From an uncultured Clostridia bacterium (GTDB lineage: Bacteria > Bacillota > Clostridia > Oscillospirales > CAG-272): a stretch of DNA of 36,845 bases. Below the pieces are notes generated by a model. The model worked only from the letters and a program-made list of their open reading frames with translations. It was not told the origin of the DNA and searched no databases. Shown one piece after another: positions 7,444 to 15,092 of this stretch; position 1 is the first letter of the stretch, and the number at the start of each line of letters is the position of its first letter. Position numbers and translations under genes: made by a program. The stretch covers positions 1-36,845 of the forward strand of contig CALXUY010000059.1 in the NCBI GenBank assembly GCA_944391805.1, written 5' to 3'.

Positions 7444-8684
7444 ATCGCTTCAAAATCCTTTCTGATGCAGTCTGCCGCCTCCTCCGGCGTTTCGGGATCG
7501 ATGATCCGCACGTCCGCGGACGACAGATAGCGCTCCCTGCGCTCCTCATAGCGCTGCCGGAGCAGCTCTGGGGTGGAGGAGAGCGGACGGCTGCCGGTGG
7601 GAACCAGCTTCTGCCACGGTCGGTCGAGGAGGTAAATTCTGCCGTTCTGCCGCAGCATGTCCACGTTCTCCCGGCGCAGGATCACGCCGCCGCCCGTGGC
7701 AATCACGGCTCCCGTGCGCATGGCGACCCGCTCCCGGAGCACACGGGTTTCCAGCTCCCGGAAGGCGTCCTCCCCTTCGCACCGCAGAATTTCGGCAGGC
7801 GGACGGGCGGAAACCGCGTCAATCTCCTCGTCCATATCGCAGAACGGGCGGCCGCATTGTGCGGCAAGCAGCCTGCCCACCGTGGTTTTTCCACTCCCCG
7901 GCATACCGACCAGCACAATGTTCTCCTTCCGGCGCTGCATGATCCTCCAGATGCGCTCCACCGTCCCCTCCGGATAGCTGCGATTCAGAAAGATTTCGGA
8001 CGCCCGCACCGCCTGCGCCACCAGCATCAGCAGCCCGCCCTCGGCCGGAATGCCCCGCCGCCTTGCTTCGGAAATCAAGCGCGTGCGCAGCGGATTGTAA
8101 ACCGCGTCGGCCACGCATTCCAGGTCGGGAAAGCTGTCAGGCTGCACGGGCAGCCCCTCCGGGTGGGGAAACATGCCGCAGGGCGTGGTATTGATGAGCG
8201 CCTGAATATCCGCATGTTCGCGGCACAGCGTCTCGTAGGTCACGGCGTCCTCCCGCCCGCTCCGGCTGACCCGGAGGACCGCAGCCGCGCCCATCGATTT
8301 TGCCACCGCAACGGCGGTCAGGGATGTACCTCCGGTGCCCAGCACCGCCACCTTTTTGCCCTTCAGGTCCGCGCCAAGGTGCGAGAGCAGCACACGCATT
8401 CCGTAAAAATCGGTGTTGTAGCCGTAGAGCTTCCCGTCGCGGTTGACCACCGTATTCACCGCGCCGATGGCTCTGGCCTGTTCGTCTATCCCGCACAGAT
8501 ACGGAATGACCGCCTGTTTATACGGAATGGTGACATTGATTCCGAGAAAATCCCGCTGCCGCATCCATTCGTCCAGCCCCTCCCGCGGGATCTCGCAAAG
8601 CTCGTATGGCTCCGGCGAGAGCAGCGCGTGGATCTCCGCCGAAAAGCTATGCCCAAGTGTTTCCCCGATGCAGCCGTACCGCAT
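7440..8684 (-). CDS. aroE-aroK: Shikimate dehydrogenase - shikimate kinase fusion
   Basis: One 414-residue protein carries two consecutive shikimate steps. Residues 1-250 are shikimate dehydrogenase: GHSFSAEIH (shikimate site), NVTIPYK with catalytic Lys56, YNTDFYG with Asp92, and the NADP-loop GTGGTS (116-121). Residues 254-414 are shikimate kinase: P-loop GMPGSGKTT (260-268), a DMDEEID segment (283-289), and ATGGG (329-333). No stop or frameshift separates them. The start at 8684 is chosen because GGAGGTGAT lies 4 bases upstream, and the extra 22 codons of the longer open frame do not resemble the family. It is the first gene of its group. No convincing promoter was found on the minus strand between 8685 and 8886. 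Confidence 0.93.
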   Translation of the reverse strand: MRYGCIGETLGHSFSAEIHALLSPEPYELCEIPREGLDEWMRQRDFLGINVTIPYKQAVIPYLCGIDEQARAIGAVNTVVNRDGKLYGYNTDFYGMRVLLSHLGADLKGKKVAVLGTGGTSLTAVAVAKSMGAAAVLRVSRSGREDAVTYETLCREHADIQALINTTPCGMFPHPEGLPVQPDSFPDLECVADAVYNPLRTRLISEARRRGIPAEGGLLMLVAQAVRASEIFLNRSYPEGTVERIWRIMQRRKENIVLVGMPGSGKTTVGRLLAAQCGRPFCDMDEEIDAVSARPPAEILRCEGEDAFRELETRVLRERVAMRTGAVIATGGGVILRRENVDMLRQNGRIYLLDRPWQKLVPTGSRPLSSTPELLRQRYEERRERYLSSADVRIIDPETPEEAADCIRKDFEAI

Positions 8685-8798
8685 CCGATCACCTCCGTTG
8701 ATTGAGATAACGCCGCGCATACGCAGCGTTGAACGGCAATTTCGCCCCACCCAAAGGGCGGCAGCCGTGAATATTTTATGAACTTTCCGGCAAACCGG

Positions 8799-8827
8799 TT
8801 GTGTTTCCCCGGCCGGTCTGCTATAAT
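8799..8827 (+). promoter_or_regulatory. Possible plus-strand promoter for the RmlD-like gene
   Basis: TTGTGT (8799-8804) and TATAAT (8822-8827) are 17 bp apart. The next plus-strand gene starts 430 bp downstream, so the transcript would have a long leader containing the mosaic repeat copy B. A perfect small hairpin GTGAGGC-TAT-GCCTCAC follows at 8865-8881. Apart from these and the repeat, 8685-9260 holds no recognisable gene. Confidence 0.45.
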
Positions 8828-8886
8828 GACCGACAGATACGGTTAGCCGATGGTATAAAGGGTCGTGAGGCTATGCCTCACACTCA

Positions 8887-9114
8887 AACTGTAGACCAAA
8901 GCAACGGCTTTCGACAGTTTAACTAAAGTTTTCGCCCGCCTTTTTCAAAAGGCGGCACGGATCCAACGCCGTGGGGCGTTGGTCGCTGCCCGCAGGCAGC
9001 GAAATCTCCCCATTGGCGTTTCTTTTTGTGAGCTTTTTCTTTGCGCCTACACGCTCAAAGAAAAAGCGGACGAACGCTTTTGTGCAATCTTTATTTGGTG
9101 CGCCTTTTGTCTAC
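8887..9114. repeat. Dispersed mosaic repeat, copy B (inverted relative to copy A)
   Basis: The copy lies in inverted orientation relative to 975-1248. Its 59-base core at 9030-9088 is the exact reverse complement of 1001-1059. The opposite border (8887-8933) matches copy A with a few differences. The interior (about 8934-9000) is unlike copy A and is a row of different hairpins: CCGCC-TTTTT-CAAAAGGCGG, CAACGCC-GTGG-GGCGTTG and CGCTGCC-CGCA-GGCAGCG. The repeat may serve as transcribed leader of the RmlD-like gene. Confidence 0.85.
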
Positions 9115-9120
9115 AACCTC

Positions 9121-9147
9121 AAGGAACTTTTTGAAAAAAAGTTCCTT
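9121..9147. repeat. Hairpin next to repeat copy B
   Basis: AAGGAACTTTTT-GAA-AAAAAGTTCCTT forms a near-perfect stem. It belongs to the same hairpin type as 5641-5675 and 1178-1194, which share the central ACTTTTT/AAAAAGT but differ in their outer bases, as if the outer stem had co-varied. Confidence 0.7.
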
Positions 9148-9260
9148 AACAATCCTCAAAAAACTTTGAAACAGGGATGGCTCTGGCACCGGATAGCATG
9201 CGGCTGAGCCAGTCTTTTGCAATCGGCCAATACAAATACGATAGAAAAGGAGACTGCCTG

Positions 9261-10109
9261 ATGAAACACATTCTGGTCACCGGCGCGGGCGGCTTTGTCG
9301 GCTCCCGCATTTTGCAGCAGCTTTCGGGGCGATTTGCCGTCACAAGCCTTCCGAGCGGCTTTATTCGGCAGGCAACCGAAAATGAGCTGCTCACCCGGAT
9401 CGAACAGGAGCACCCCGACGTCATTCTACACACCGCTGCGGCCTCGGACGTGGGGTATTGCGAGCATCACCCTGAGGAATCCCACCGCGCCAACGTGCTG
9501 CTGCCGCTCTGGGTTGCCGAAGCCGCACGCCGGACAGGTGCAAAGCTGCTGGCCTTCAGCTCGGATCAGGTGTACACCGGCATGACAGGCGATGGGCCGT
9601 TTGACGAAACCGCCCGGCTCTCCCCTGCCAACGTGTACGGTCGGCACAAGCTGGAGGGAGAGGAGCGCGTGCTCGGGCTGCTGCCCGAGGCGGTTCTGCT
9701 CCGCGCGACATGGATGTATGATCTGCCGGGCTATGGGCTGCCCATCCGAGGGAATCTGCCCCTGAATCTGATCTCCGCTGCGCTCCGCCGCGAATCCGTG
9801 CGGTTTTCCCCGACCGACCGCCGCGGCGTCACCTACGTGCGTCAGGTCGTGGAGCTGCTGATTCCGGCCATGGAGCTGCCGGGCGGCGTGTACAACTTCG
9901 GCAGCGAGAACACCCAAGACATGCTTCGCACCGCCTGTGACTTCCGGGACGCGCTCGGCCTGACGCTGGAAATTACCGCCGACCGTTCGCTTCCTCCGCG
10001 CAGCCTCGCGATGGATTGCGGCAAGCTGCGCCGGTACGGCATCCGCTTTGACGACACGCAGGCCGGCATCCGGCGGTGCATGAAGGACTACGGACTGGCG
10101 CCGCGCTGA
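9261..10109 (+). CDS. NAD(P)-dependent sugar-nucleotide reductase, RmlD-like SDR
   Basis: The 282-residue protein has the extended short-chain dehydrogenase fold seen in dTDP-4-dehydrorhamnose reductases. TGAGGFVGS (residues 7-15) binds the dinucleotide, FSSDQVYTG corresponds to the catalytic serine strand, and VYGRHKLEGE contains the YxxxK catalytic pair. The exact substrate is not clear; no other rhamnose genes lie nearby. ATG at 9261 has AAAAGGAGACTGCCTG upstream, and the 28 extra codons of the longer frame are discarded. It is the only plus-strand gene in the aromatic region and converges on aroC with a 29-bp gap. Confidence 0.85.
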   Translation: MKHILVTGAGGFVGSRILQQLSGRFAVTSLPSGFIRQATENELLTRIEQEHPDVILHTAAASDVGYCEHHPEESHRANVLLPLWVAEAARRTGAKLLAFSSDQVYTGMTGDGPFDETARLSPANVYGRHKLEGEERVLGLLPEAVLLRATWMYDLPGYGLPIRGNLPLNLISAALRRESVRFSPTDRRGVTYVRQVVELLIPAMELPGGVYNFGSENTQDMLRTACDFRDALGLTLEITADRSLPPRSLAMDCGKLRRYGIRFDDTQAGIRRCMKDYGLAPR

Positions 10110-10138
10110 TCAAAGCGTTCCGGGCGGCAAAATTCCGG

Positions 10139-11227
10139 TCATTCCACGTCCGGGAAGTCGGTTCCGTAGCGAAGCGCCATGAGGTCGCACAGCACCAGCG
10201 CGGCCACGCTGTCCACCACCACCCGCGCGCGGTGAACAATGGCGGGGTCATGCCTGCCCTGCACCGAAAGCGTCCGGCTCTGCATGGTTGCCGGGTCAAC
10301 GCTCTCCTGCTCCTTGGAGATGGAAGGGGTGGGCTTGACGGCACACCGGAACAGCAGCGGCATCCCGTTGGTAATTCCGCCGTTGATCCCCCCGTTGTGG
10401 TTGGTGCGCATGGCGATTTTGCCGTCCCGCACGAACAGCCCATCGTTGGCTCTGCTGCCGGTCATGGCAGCAAAGCCAAAGCCTTCTCCAAACTCCACGC
10501 CCTTGACGGCCGGAATGCCGAACAGCGCGTGTGCGAGCAGGCTCTCCACCGTGTCGAACCACGGCTCCCCGATTCCCGCCGGAAGCCCGGTGACGGCGGT
10601 CTCAAGGATTCCGCCCACGCTGTCCCCCTCCCGTGCCGCCGCGCGGATGCGCTCCTGCATCCGCAGGGCGGCGTTTTCGTCCAGCACCGGGAAGATCTGG
10701 TCGTTGAGCTGCTCCAGATCGGCCTCCAGATCGCCGAAGGCGCGATCCGGAATACCGGCCAGCGCCGAGATATGCGTGCCGATCAAAATACCGCCCCGCC
10801 GGAGCGACGAAATCGCAATGGCGCCGGCAGCCACCAGCGCCGCGGTCAGGCGGCCCGAAAAGTGCCCTCCGCCGCGAAAGTCCTGAAAGCCGTGATACTT
10901 GCATTCCGCCGTGAAATCGGCGTGCCCCGGGCGGAGCATGCCGCGCGGGTAGTCCTTGCTGTGCGTGTTGGTGTTGGGGATGAGGATGCAGAGAGGTGTG
11001 CCAGTGGTTTTGCCCTCAAACACACCGCTGACAATGCGGAACTCATCCGCCTCCGCGCGCGGCGTGGAAATGGCCCCGACCGGCCGGCGCAGCGTCAACT
11101 GATGCCGGATAAAATCCTCGTCCACCGGAATGCCGGGAGCAAGACCATCCAGCACCGCGCCGATCTCCGGGCCATGGCTCTCCCCGAACAGCGTCACCGC
11201 AACGCTCTGGCCAAATGTGTTCTTCAT
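10139..11227 (-). CDS. aroC: Chorismate synthase
   Basis: Makes chorismate from EPSP with reduced FMN, the last common shikimate step. The 362-residue protein shows FGESHG (residues 14-19) with conserved His18, RRPVG, the RPGHAD segment (99-104) with His102, and GFQDFRGGGHFSGR (113-126). The start at 11227 is set by the family N-terminus (KNTFGQ) and a GGAGGG before the ATG; the frame is open for 155 more codons upstream, but that is antisense-like sequence over aroB. It is the last gene of the aminotransferase-pheA-aroB-aroC group, 19 bp after aroB. Confidence 0.96.
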   Translation of the reverse strand: MKNTFGQSVAVTLFGESHGPEIGAVLDGLAPGIPVDEDFIRHQLTLRRPVGAISTPRAEADEFRIVSGVFEGKTTGTPLCILIPNTNTHSKDYPRGMLRPGHADFTAECKYHGFQDFRGGGHFSGRLTAALVAAGAIAISSLRRGGILIGTHISALAGIPDRAFGDLEADLEQLNDQIFPVLDENAALRMQERIRAAAREGDSVGGILETAVTGLPAGIGEPWFDTVESLLAHALFGIPAVKGVEFGEGFGFAAMTGSRANDGLFVRDGKIAMRTNHNGGINGGITNGMPLLFRCAVKPTPSISKEQESVDPATMQSRTLSVQGRHDPAIVHRARVVVDSVAALVLCDLMALRYGTDFPDVE

Positions 11228-11246
11228 AATGCCCTCCGCTCCTGTC

Positions 11247-12269
11247 TCATGATTGCATTGCCTCCAGCGCCGGGCGCACCTGACGCCGGAATTCGTCCAG
11301 CCCGAGCGTGCGCAGCGCAAACCGGCCGACCTCCGGGACATATACGACCGATACGCTGCTGCCGGCGCACTTCTTGTCATGCGAAACATAGTCCAGCACT
11401 GCGTCCGGATCCGCCGGAAGCGTGACCGGCAGCCCCAGCCGGCGCAGCACCGGCTCCAGACGCGCCCGCACCGCGGGAGCGCACATCGGCAGCATTCCAA
11501 GCGCCACGCACTCCCCGTGGTACAGCCCGTGCAGGGCCTCGGCCGACTCGATTCCGTGCCCGAGCGTATGCCCGAAGTTGAGCACCCGGCGCAGGCCGGT
11601 CTCCTTTTCGTCCTGCTCAACCACCGATTGCTTGATGCGCAGCGAGGACACAATGACGTCCTCAAGCCGCTCCCACTCCTCCCCTCGCTCAAACAGCCGG
11701 AACAGGTCGGCGTCCGAGGTCAGCGACATCTTCACCGCCTCGGCCATGCCGTTGGCAAGCTGACGGGGCGGAAGGGTGGCAAGCGTATCCGGGTCGATCA
11801 GCACCCGGCGCGGCTGATGGAAGGCACCCACACAGTTCTTCACCCCGTCGAGGTTGACGGCCACCTTGCCGCCGATCGAGGAATCCACCTGCGAGAGCAG
11901 CGTGGTGGGGATGTTGTAAAAATCGATGCCGCGCATATACACGGCGGCCGCGAAGCCGGCCAGATCCCCGACCACGCCTCCCCCCACCGCCGCCACGCAG
12001 TCGGTGCGGGTAAAGCCCTCCTTCAGCATCCGGGAGCAGAGCCGCTCGAGCACCGGAAAGCTCTTGCTGCCCTCCCCCTGCGGCACGGTTTCCACCACCG
12101 CATGCCCGCACTGCGCTGCCAAGGCCTGCGCATATTCCGGCGGAACCCCCTCGTCGGTGACCACCAGCACCCGGCGGTCAAGCCGCAGAAGCGCCCCCGC
12201 CCGGCCGAGCGCTCCGCGCTCCACGATGATGTCGTAGCTGTGTTCGTTCAGATTCAGATGCAGCGTCAT
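11247..12269 (-). CDS. aroB: 3-dehydroquinate synthase
   Basis: Converts DAHP to 3-dehydroquinate, the second shikimate step, using NAD and a metal ion. The 340-residue protein has the NAD-binding GGGVVGD (96-102), TTLLSQVDSSIGGK (122-135) with substrate-binding residues, AEAVK with Glu177, NFGHTLGH with His234, and HGE with His251. Glu177, His234 and His251 match the family metal ligands. pheA lies 9 bp upstream in the same direction, so it is part of that operon. Confidence 0.96.
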   Translation of the reverse strand: MTLHLNLNEHSYDIIVERGALGRAGALLRLDRRVLVVTDEGVPPEYAQALAAQCGHAVVETVPQGEGSKSFPVLERLCSRMLKEGFTRTDCVAAVGGGVVGDLAGFAAAVYMRGIDFYNIPTTLLSQVDSSIGGKVAVNLDGVKNCVGAFHQPRRVLIDPDTLATLPPRQLANGMAEAVKMSLTSDADLFRLFERGEEWERLEDVIVSSLRIKQSVVEQDEKETGLRRVLNFGHTLGHGIESAEALHGLYHGECVALGMLPMCAPAVRARLEPVLRRLGLPVTLPADPDAVLDYVSHDKKCAGSSVSVVYVPEVGRFALRTLGLDEFRRQVRPALEAMQS

Positions 12270-12278
12270 ACCGTCACC

Positions 12279-13364
12279 TCACACGCGGGAATAGCAGCCG
12301 ACCAGCTTGAGCCGGTCGCAGAACACCGAGAGCGCGCGCAGCATATCCTCACCCTGCCGCGTGTGAATATCCCCCTCGGCCTCGAGGTAAAAATAGTACT
12401 GCCAGAGCAGCTCCTTCATCGGCCGGCTGCGCAGCGTATGCATATTAAAGCCATAGTGCCCCACCACATCAATCGCGCGGGCCAGCGCCCCCGCCTCGTT
12501 GCGCACCGTGAACACCAGAATGAAGTGCGCCCCCATCTCCCCGGTCTGGTGCCGGTTTTCGGAGCGGGAAAAGACCGCAAAGCGGGTGGTATTGCTGCGG
12601 CTGGCGTTGAGATTGCGCGCCAGCACCGAGAGTCCGAACACCCCGGCCGCCTCCTCGCTGGCGATGGCCGCCACGGTGGGATCCCCGCACTCGGCCACAT
12701 ATTTGGCGGCCAGCGCGGTGTTTGCGTACTCCCGGATCTCCCAGCCGTGCGCGCGGATCTGGTCGGCGCACTGCCCGAGCGCCTGCGGGTGGCTGATGAC
12801 CGTGCGGATGCGCTCCGCCGAGGCTCCGGGCGTTCCCAGCAGGTCGTGCGACACCGCCAGATCGAACATCTTGTTGACATAGAGGCTGCCCGAGAACATC
12901 AGGTCGGTCACCTGCCCGACCTCCCCGTTGTAGCTGTTCTCCACCGGGAGCACCGCGGCGTCGCACTTCCCGTCCTCCACCGCCCGGTAGGCGTCGGCAA
13001 AATTGCCGAACGCCACGCGCTGCGCGGTGGGAAAGAGCTTTCCGGCCGCAATGTGCGCAAAGGCCCCCTCGGTGCCGCTGTAGGCCACCCGCATCCCCTC
13101 CAGCAGGCGGGACTGATACGCCCGGGAAATTTCCATGTTCCCGCGGATAAAGCCGACATAGTATTCCCGGAACACCGGGTCCTCCACCAGCTCGGAGTTC
13201 CTGCGCACCACCTCCGCCTCCCGGTTCTCATCGAGAATCGGGAGGCCGGTTTGCCGTTTGTATTCGGCCACCATTGCGGCGGCCTCCATCCGGCGGACAA
13301 AGAGCTTTGCCATCTCCCGGTCCACCTCGTTGATCGTCAGTCTGGCCTGTTCCAATAAATCCAT
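12279..13364 (-). CDS. pheA: Chorismate mutase - prephenate dehydratase (P-protein)
   Basis: Bifunctional enzyme that rearranges chorismate to prephenate and converts that to phenylpyruvate. Residues 1-88 are an AroQ-type chorismate mutase (LLEQARLTINEVDREMAKLF...). Residues 92-270 are prephenate dehydratase with the catalytic TTRF (259-262). Residues 278-355 are an ACT domain with RSRP (312-315) in place of the usual ESRP, so phenylalanine feedback is likely. The start at 13364 begins the family N-terminus, with CAGGGGAAACAG upstream; the 41 extra codons of the longer frame have no family match. It lies 41 bp after the aminotransferase gene. Confidence 0.95.
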   Translation of the reverse strand: MDLLEQARLTINEVDREMAKLFVRRMEAAAMVAEYKRQTGLPILDENREAEVVRRNSELVEDPVFREYYVGFIRGNMEISRAYQSRLLEGMRVAYSGTEGAFAHIAAGKLFPTAQRVAFGNFADAYRAVEDGKCDAAVLPVENSYNGEVGQVTDLMFSGSLYVNKMFDLAVSHDLLGTPGASAERIRTVISHPQALGQCADQIRAHGWEIREYANTALAAKYVAECGDPTVAAIASEEAAGVFGLSVLARNLNASRSNTTRFAVFSRSENRHQTGEMGAHFILVFTVRNEAGALARAIDVVGHYGFNMHTLRSRPMKELLWQYYFYLEAEGDIHTRQGEDMLRALSVFCDRLKLVGCYSRV

Positions 13365-13405
13365 CTGTTTCCCCTGTTCCGTTTCATTTGCGATCGGATC
13401 GCGTC

Positions 13406-14599
13406 TCATTTCGCGGTCAGCCCGTACAGCTCCGCCAGGCGGCGGAAGACGGGAATCGACCGCTCGATCTGCTCGGTGGAGACGCAATACGAGATGCGCA
13501 CAAAGCCGGGGCAGCCGAAATCATCACTGGGCACCAGCAAAAGCTCCAGCTCCCGCGCCCGCTCGGAAAACGCCACCGCATCCGGCTCGGGCGAGGCGAC
13601 GAACAGATAGAACGCGCCGTCCGGCGGAACCACCCGGAAGCCCATGCCGGTGAGCGCCTCCAGCAGCAGTGCGCGGTTGGTACGGTAGACCGACAGATCG
13701 GAGGTCAGACCGAGGCAGGCCGGAATCATCTTCTGAAAGAGCGAGGGGGCGCACACAAAGCCCAATGCCCGTCCCGCTCCGCAGATGGCCTCATACAGCA
13801 CATCCGCCTCCTCCGCGCGGGGGCTGAGAAGCACATACCCGATGCGCTCCCCCGGCAGGGAGAGCGATTTGCTGAAGGAATAGCAGACCAGCGTGTTTGC
13901 ATAGTACTTTGTGATATACGGCACCTCCACATCCCCGTATACCAGCTCGCGGTAGGGCTCGTCCGAAATGAGGTAAATCGGCAGGCCATACTGCTCCTGC
14001 TTGGTCTGCAGCAGGGTGGCAAGACGACGAATGCTCTCCTCGGTGAGCACCGCGCCGGTGGGGTTGTTGGGAGAGTTGACGATCACCGCGCGCACCGAGG
14101 GAGAGATGGCCGCCTCCAGTGCGGCAAAGTCGGGCTGAAAATCGCTCGGGTTCGAAAGCACCGGAACCACGCGCGCGCCGGTGCACTCCACAAACACCCG
14201 GTACTCCGGGAAATAGGGGGCAAGCAGCACCACCTCGTCCCCGGGATTGAGGATTGCTGTGAGCGAAATGGTCAAAGACGCTGCGGCACCAACCGTCAGG
14301 TACATGTATTTCGCATCCACGCCGACCCCATAGGTACGGTTGAGATAATCGGCAATCGCCTGGCGCACGCCCATATCTCCGGCAGCGGTGGTATAGCCGT
14401 GCAGTTCTACTGCAGGCGTTTCGGTGAGCAGCCGGATCAGCTCGGTCCGAACCGTATCGGGAGCCGGAACACTCGGATTGCCAAGGCTGAAATCAAACAC
14501 ATTTTCGGCACCGATTTCACGTTTTCTCCGGCTCCCGTATTCAAACAGCTCCCGAATCACCGAGCGCCGCGCGCCCAGCTCCCGCATCATTGGATTCAT
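13406..14599 (-). CDS. Pyridoxal-phosphate aminotransferase (aspartate/aromatic type)
   Basis: The 397-residue fold-type I enzyme probably carries out the last transamination to phenylalanine or tyrosine, judging from its place ahead of pheA. Features are SLGNPSVPAP near the N-terminus, SPNNPTG (176-182), Asp213 in ISDEPYR that contacts the PLP nitrogen, and the PLP lysine Lys244 in SFSKSLSLPGERIGY. It could equally act on aspartate. The ATG at 14599 is preferred because GGAGG is 8 bases upstream; an in-frame GTG at 14608 would be too close to it. A strong promoter lies 36 bp upstream, so it leads the aminotransferase-pheA-aroB-aroC operon. Confidence 0.9.
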   Translation of the reverse strand: MNPMMRELGARRSVIRELFEYGSRRKREIGAENVFDFSLGNPSVPAPDTVRTELIRLLTETPAVELHGYTTAAGDMGVRQAIADYLNRTYGVGVDAKYMYLTVGAAASLTISLTAILNPGDEVVLLAPYFPEYRVFVECTGARVVPVLSNPSDFQPDFAALEAAISPSVRAVIVNSPNNPTGAVLTEESIRRLATLLQTKQEQYGLPIYLISDEPYRELVYGDVEVPYITKYYANTLVCYSFSKSLSLPGERIGYVLLSPRAEEADVLYEAICGAGRALGFVCAPSLFQKMIPACLGLTSDLSVYRTNRALLLEALTGMGFRVVPPDGAFYLFVASPEPDAVAFSERARELELLLVPSDDFGCPGFVRISYCVSTEQIERSIPVFRRLAELYGLTAK

Positions 14600-14634
14600 A
14601 TTCCGCACCTCCGTATGTTCAAAAATACATTTTT

Positions 14635-14663
14635 ATTATACACCAAAATTGCGGAAAGGTCAA
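14635..14663 (-). promoter_or_regulatory. Promoter of the aminotransferase-pheA-aroB-aroC operon
   Basis: On the minus strand TTGACC (14658-14663) and TATAAT (14635-14640) are separated by 17 bp. Transcription would start near 14628, leaving a leader of only about 28 bases. This leaves no room for a T-box or peptide attenuator, so regulation would have to be at initiation or by enzyme feedback. Confidence 0.85.
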
Positions 14664-14759
14664 GAAAAAATCGACCGATCGCTACCGAAATGTTATACAA
14701 ACTTCGTGGTGCCGACGGGCCGTGATCCGGCACATCCGCAAAAAGGGACAGAAACAAAC

Positions 14760-14811
14760 TTCCCTGTACCGGCAAAACGCCGCAGAAAACAGCGTGTTCC
14801 GGCACAGGGAA
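14760..14811. repeat. Inverted repeat in the 14.6-15.1 kb gap
   Basis: Thirteen-base arms TTCCCTGTACCGG (14760-14772) and CCGGCACAGGGAA (14799-14811) match except at one base. The role is unknown. The whole 14664-15092 stretch carries no gene; it holds this repeat, the MITE-like element and a GC-rich hairpin. Confidence 0.6.
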
Positions 14812-14856
14812 CCGATGCACGCCCGACAATCGCACATAAAGTCTGCCCCCTTGCAA

Positions 14857-15037
14857 TATAGGCAACACCGCGCAATTCACGGCTCGCGCCTTGACCGCAC
14901 AACTTTTTGCATCTTTTCCGCCAAACTGCACAAATCTCCTTGGCAATAGATTCACTATTGCCTGCGTCAATTTGGTTTGTTTGACGAAAAATCTGACGGC
15001 AGATTTGCGCAGTCAGAATTGTGCGGTGTTGCCTATA
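14857..15037. mobile_element. MITE-like palindromic element, 181 bp
   Basis: The ends are 21-bp terminal inverted repeats (14857-14877 and 15017-15037, one mismatch, beginning TATAGGCAACACCGC). Inside are nested inverted repeats: a 12-bp pair with one mismatch (CTGCACAAATCT / AGATTTGCGCAG) and a central perfect hairpin GGCAATAG-ATTCA-CTATTGCC at 14942-14962. No ORF is present. Such nested symmetry without coding capacity fits a non-autonomous element or a structured RNA. No related transposase is in the window. The bases outside the ends do not show an obvious target duplication beyond the palindromic TATA. Confidence 0.6.
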
Positions 15038-15054
15038 GGGTTTGAACGGAGCGC

Positions 15055-15082
15055 GGGGGAAGCCTATGCAAAGGCTTCCCCC
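15055..15082 (-). terminator. GC-rich hairpin downstream of the DUF5131 gene
   Basis: GGGGGAAGCCT (15055-15065) and AGGCTTCCCCC (15072-15082) form a perfect 11-bp stem with a 6-base loop, 10 bp past the stop codon of the DUF5131 gene. There is no T run on the minus strand after it, so termination is plausible but not certain. Confidence 0.5.
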
Positions 15083-15092
15083 GGAAAAATAT

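Noticed and set aside
8685..8886. T-box or amino-acid attenuator upstream of aroE-aroK
   Set aside because: No T-box sequence, aromatic-rich leader peptide or alternative terminator pair was found.
8971..9207. Plus-strand ORF of 78 codons before the RmlD-like gene
   Set aside because: Lies in repeat copy B and lacks a ribosome site.
11253..13358. Long plus-strand ORF (701 codons) opposite aroB and pheA
   Set aside because: Low-complexity His/Arg/Leu-rich antisense translation over two clear genes, with no start signal.
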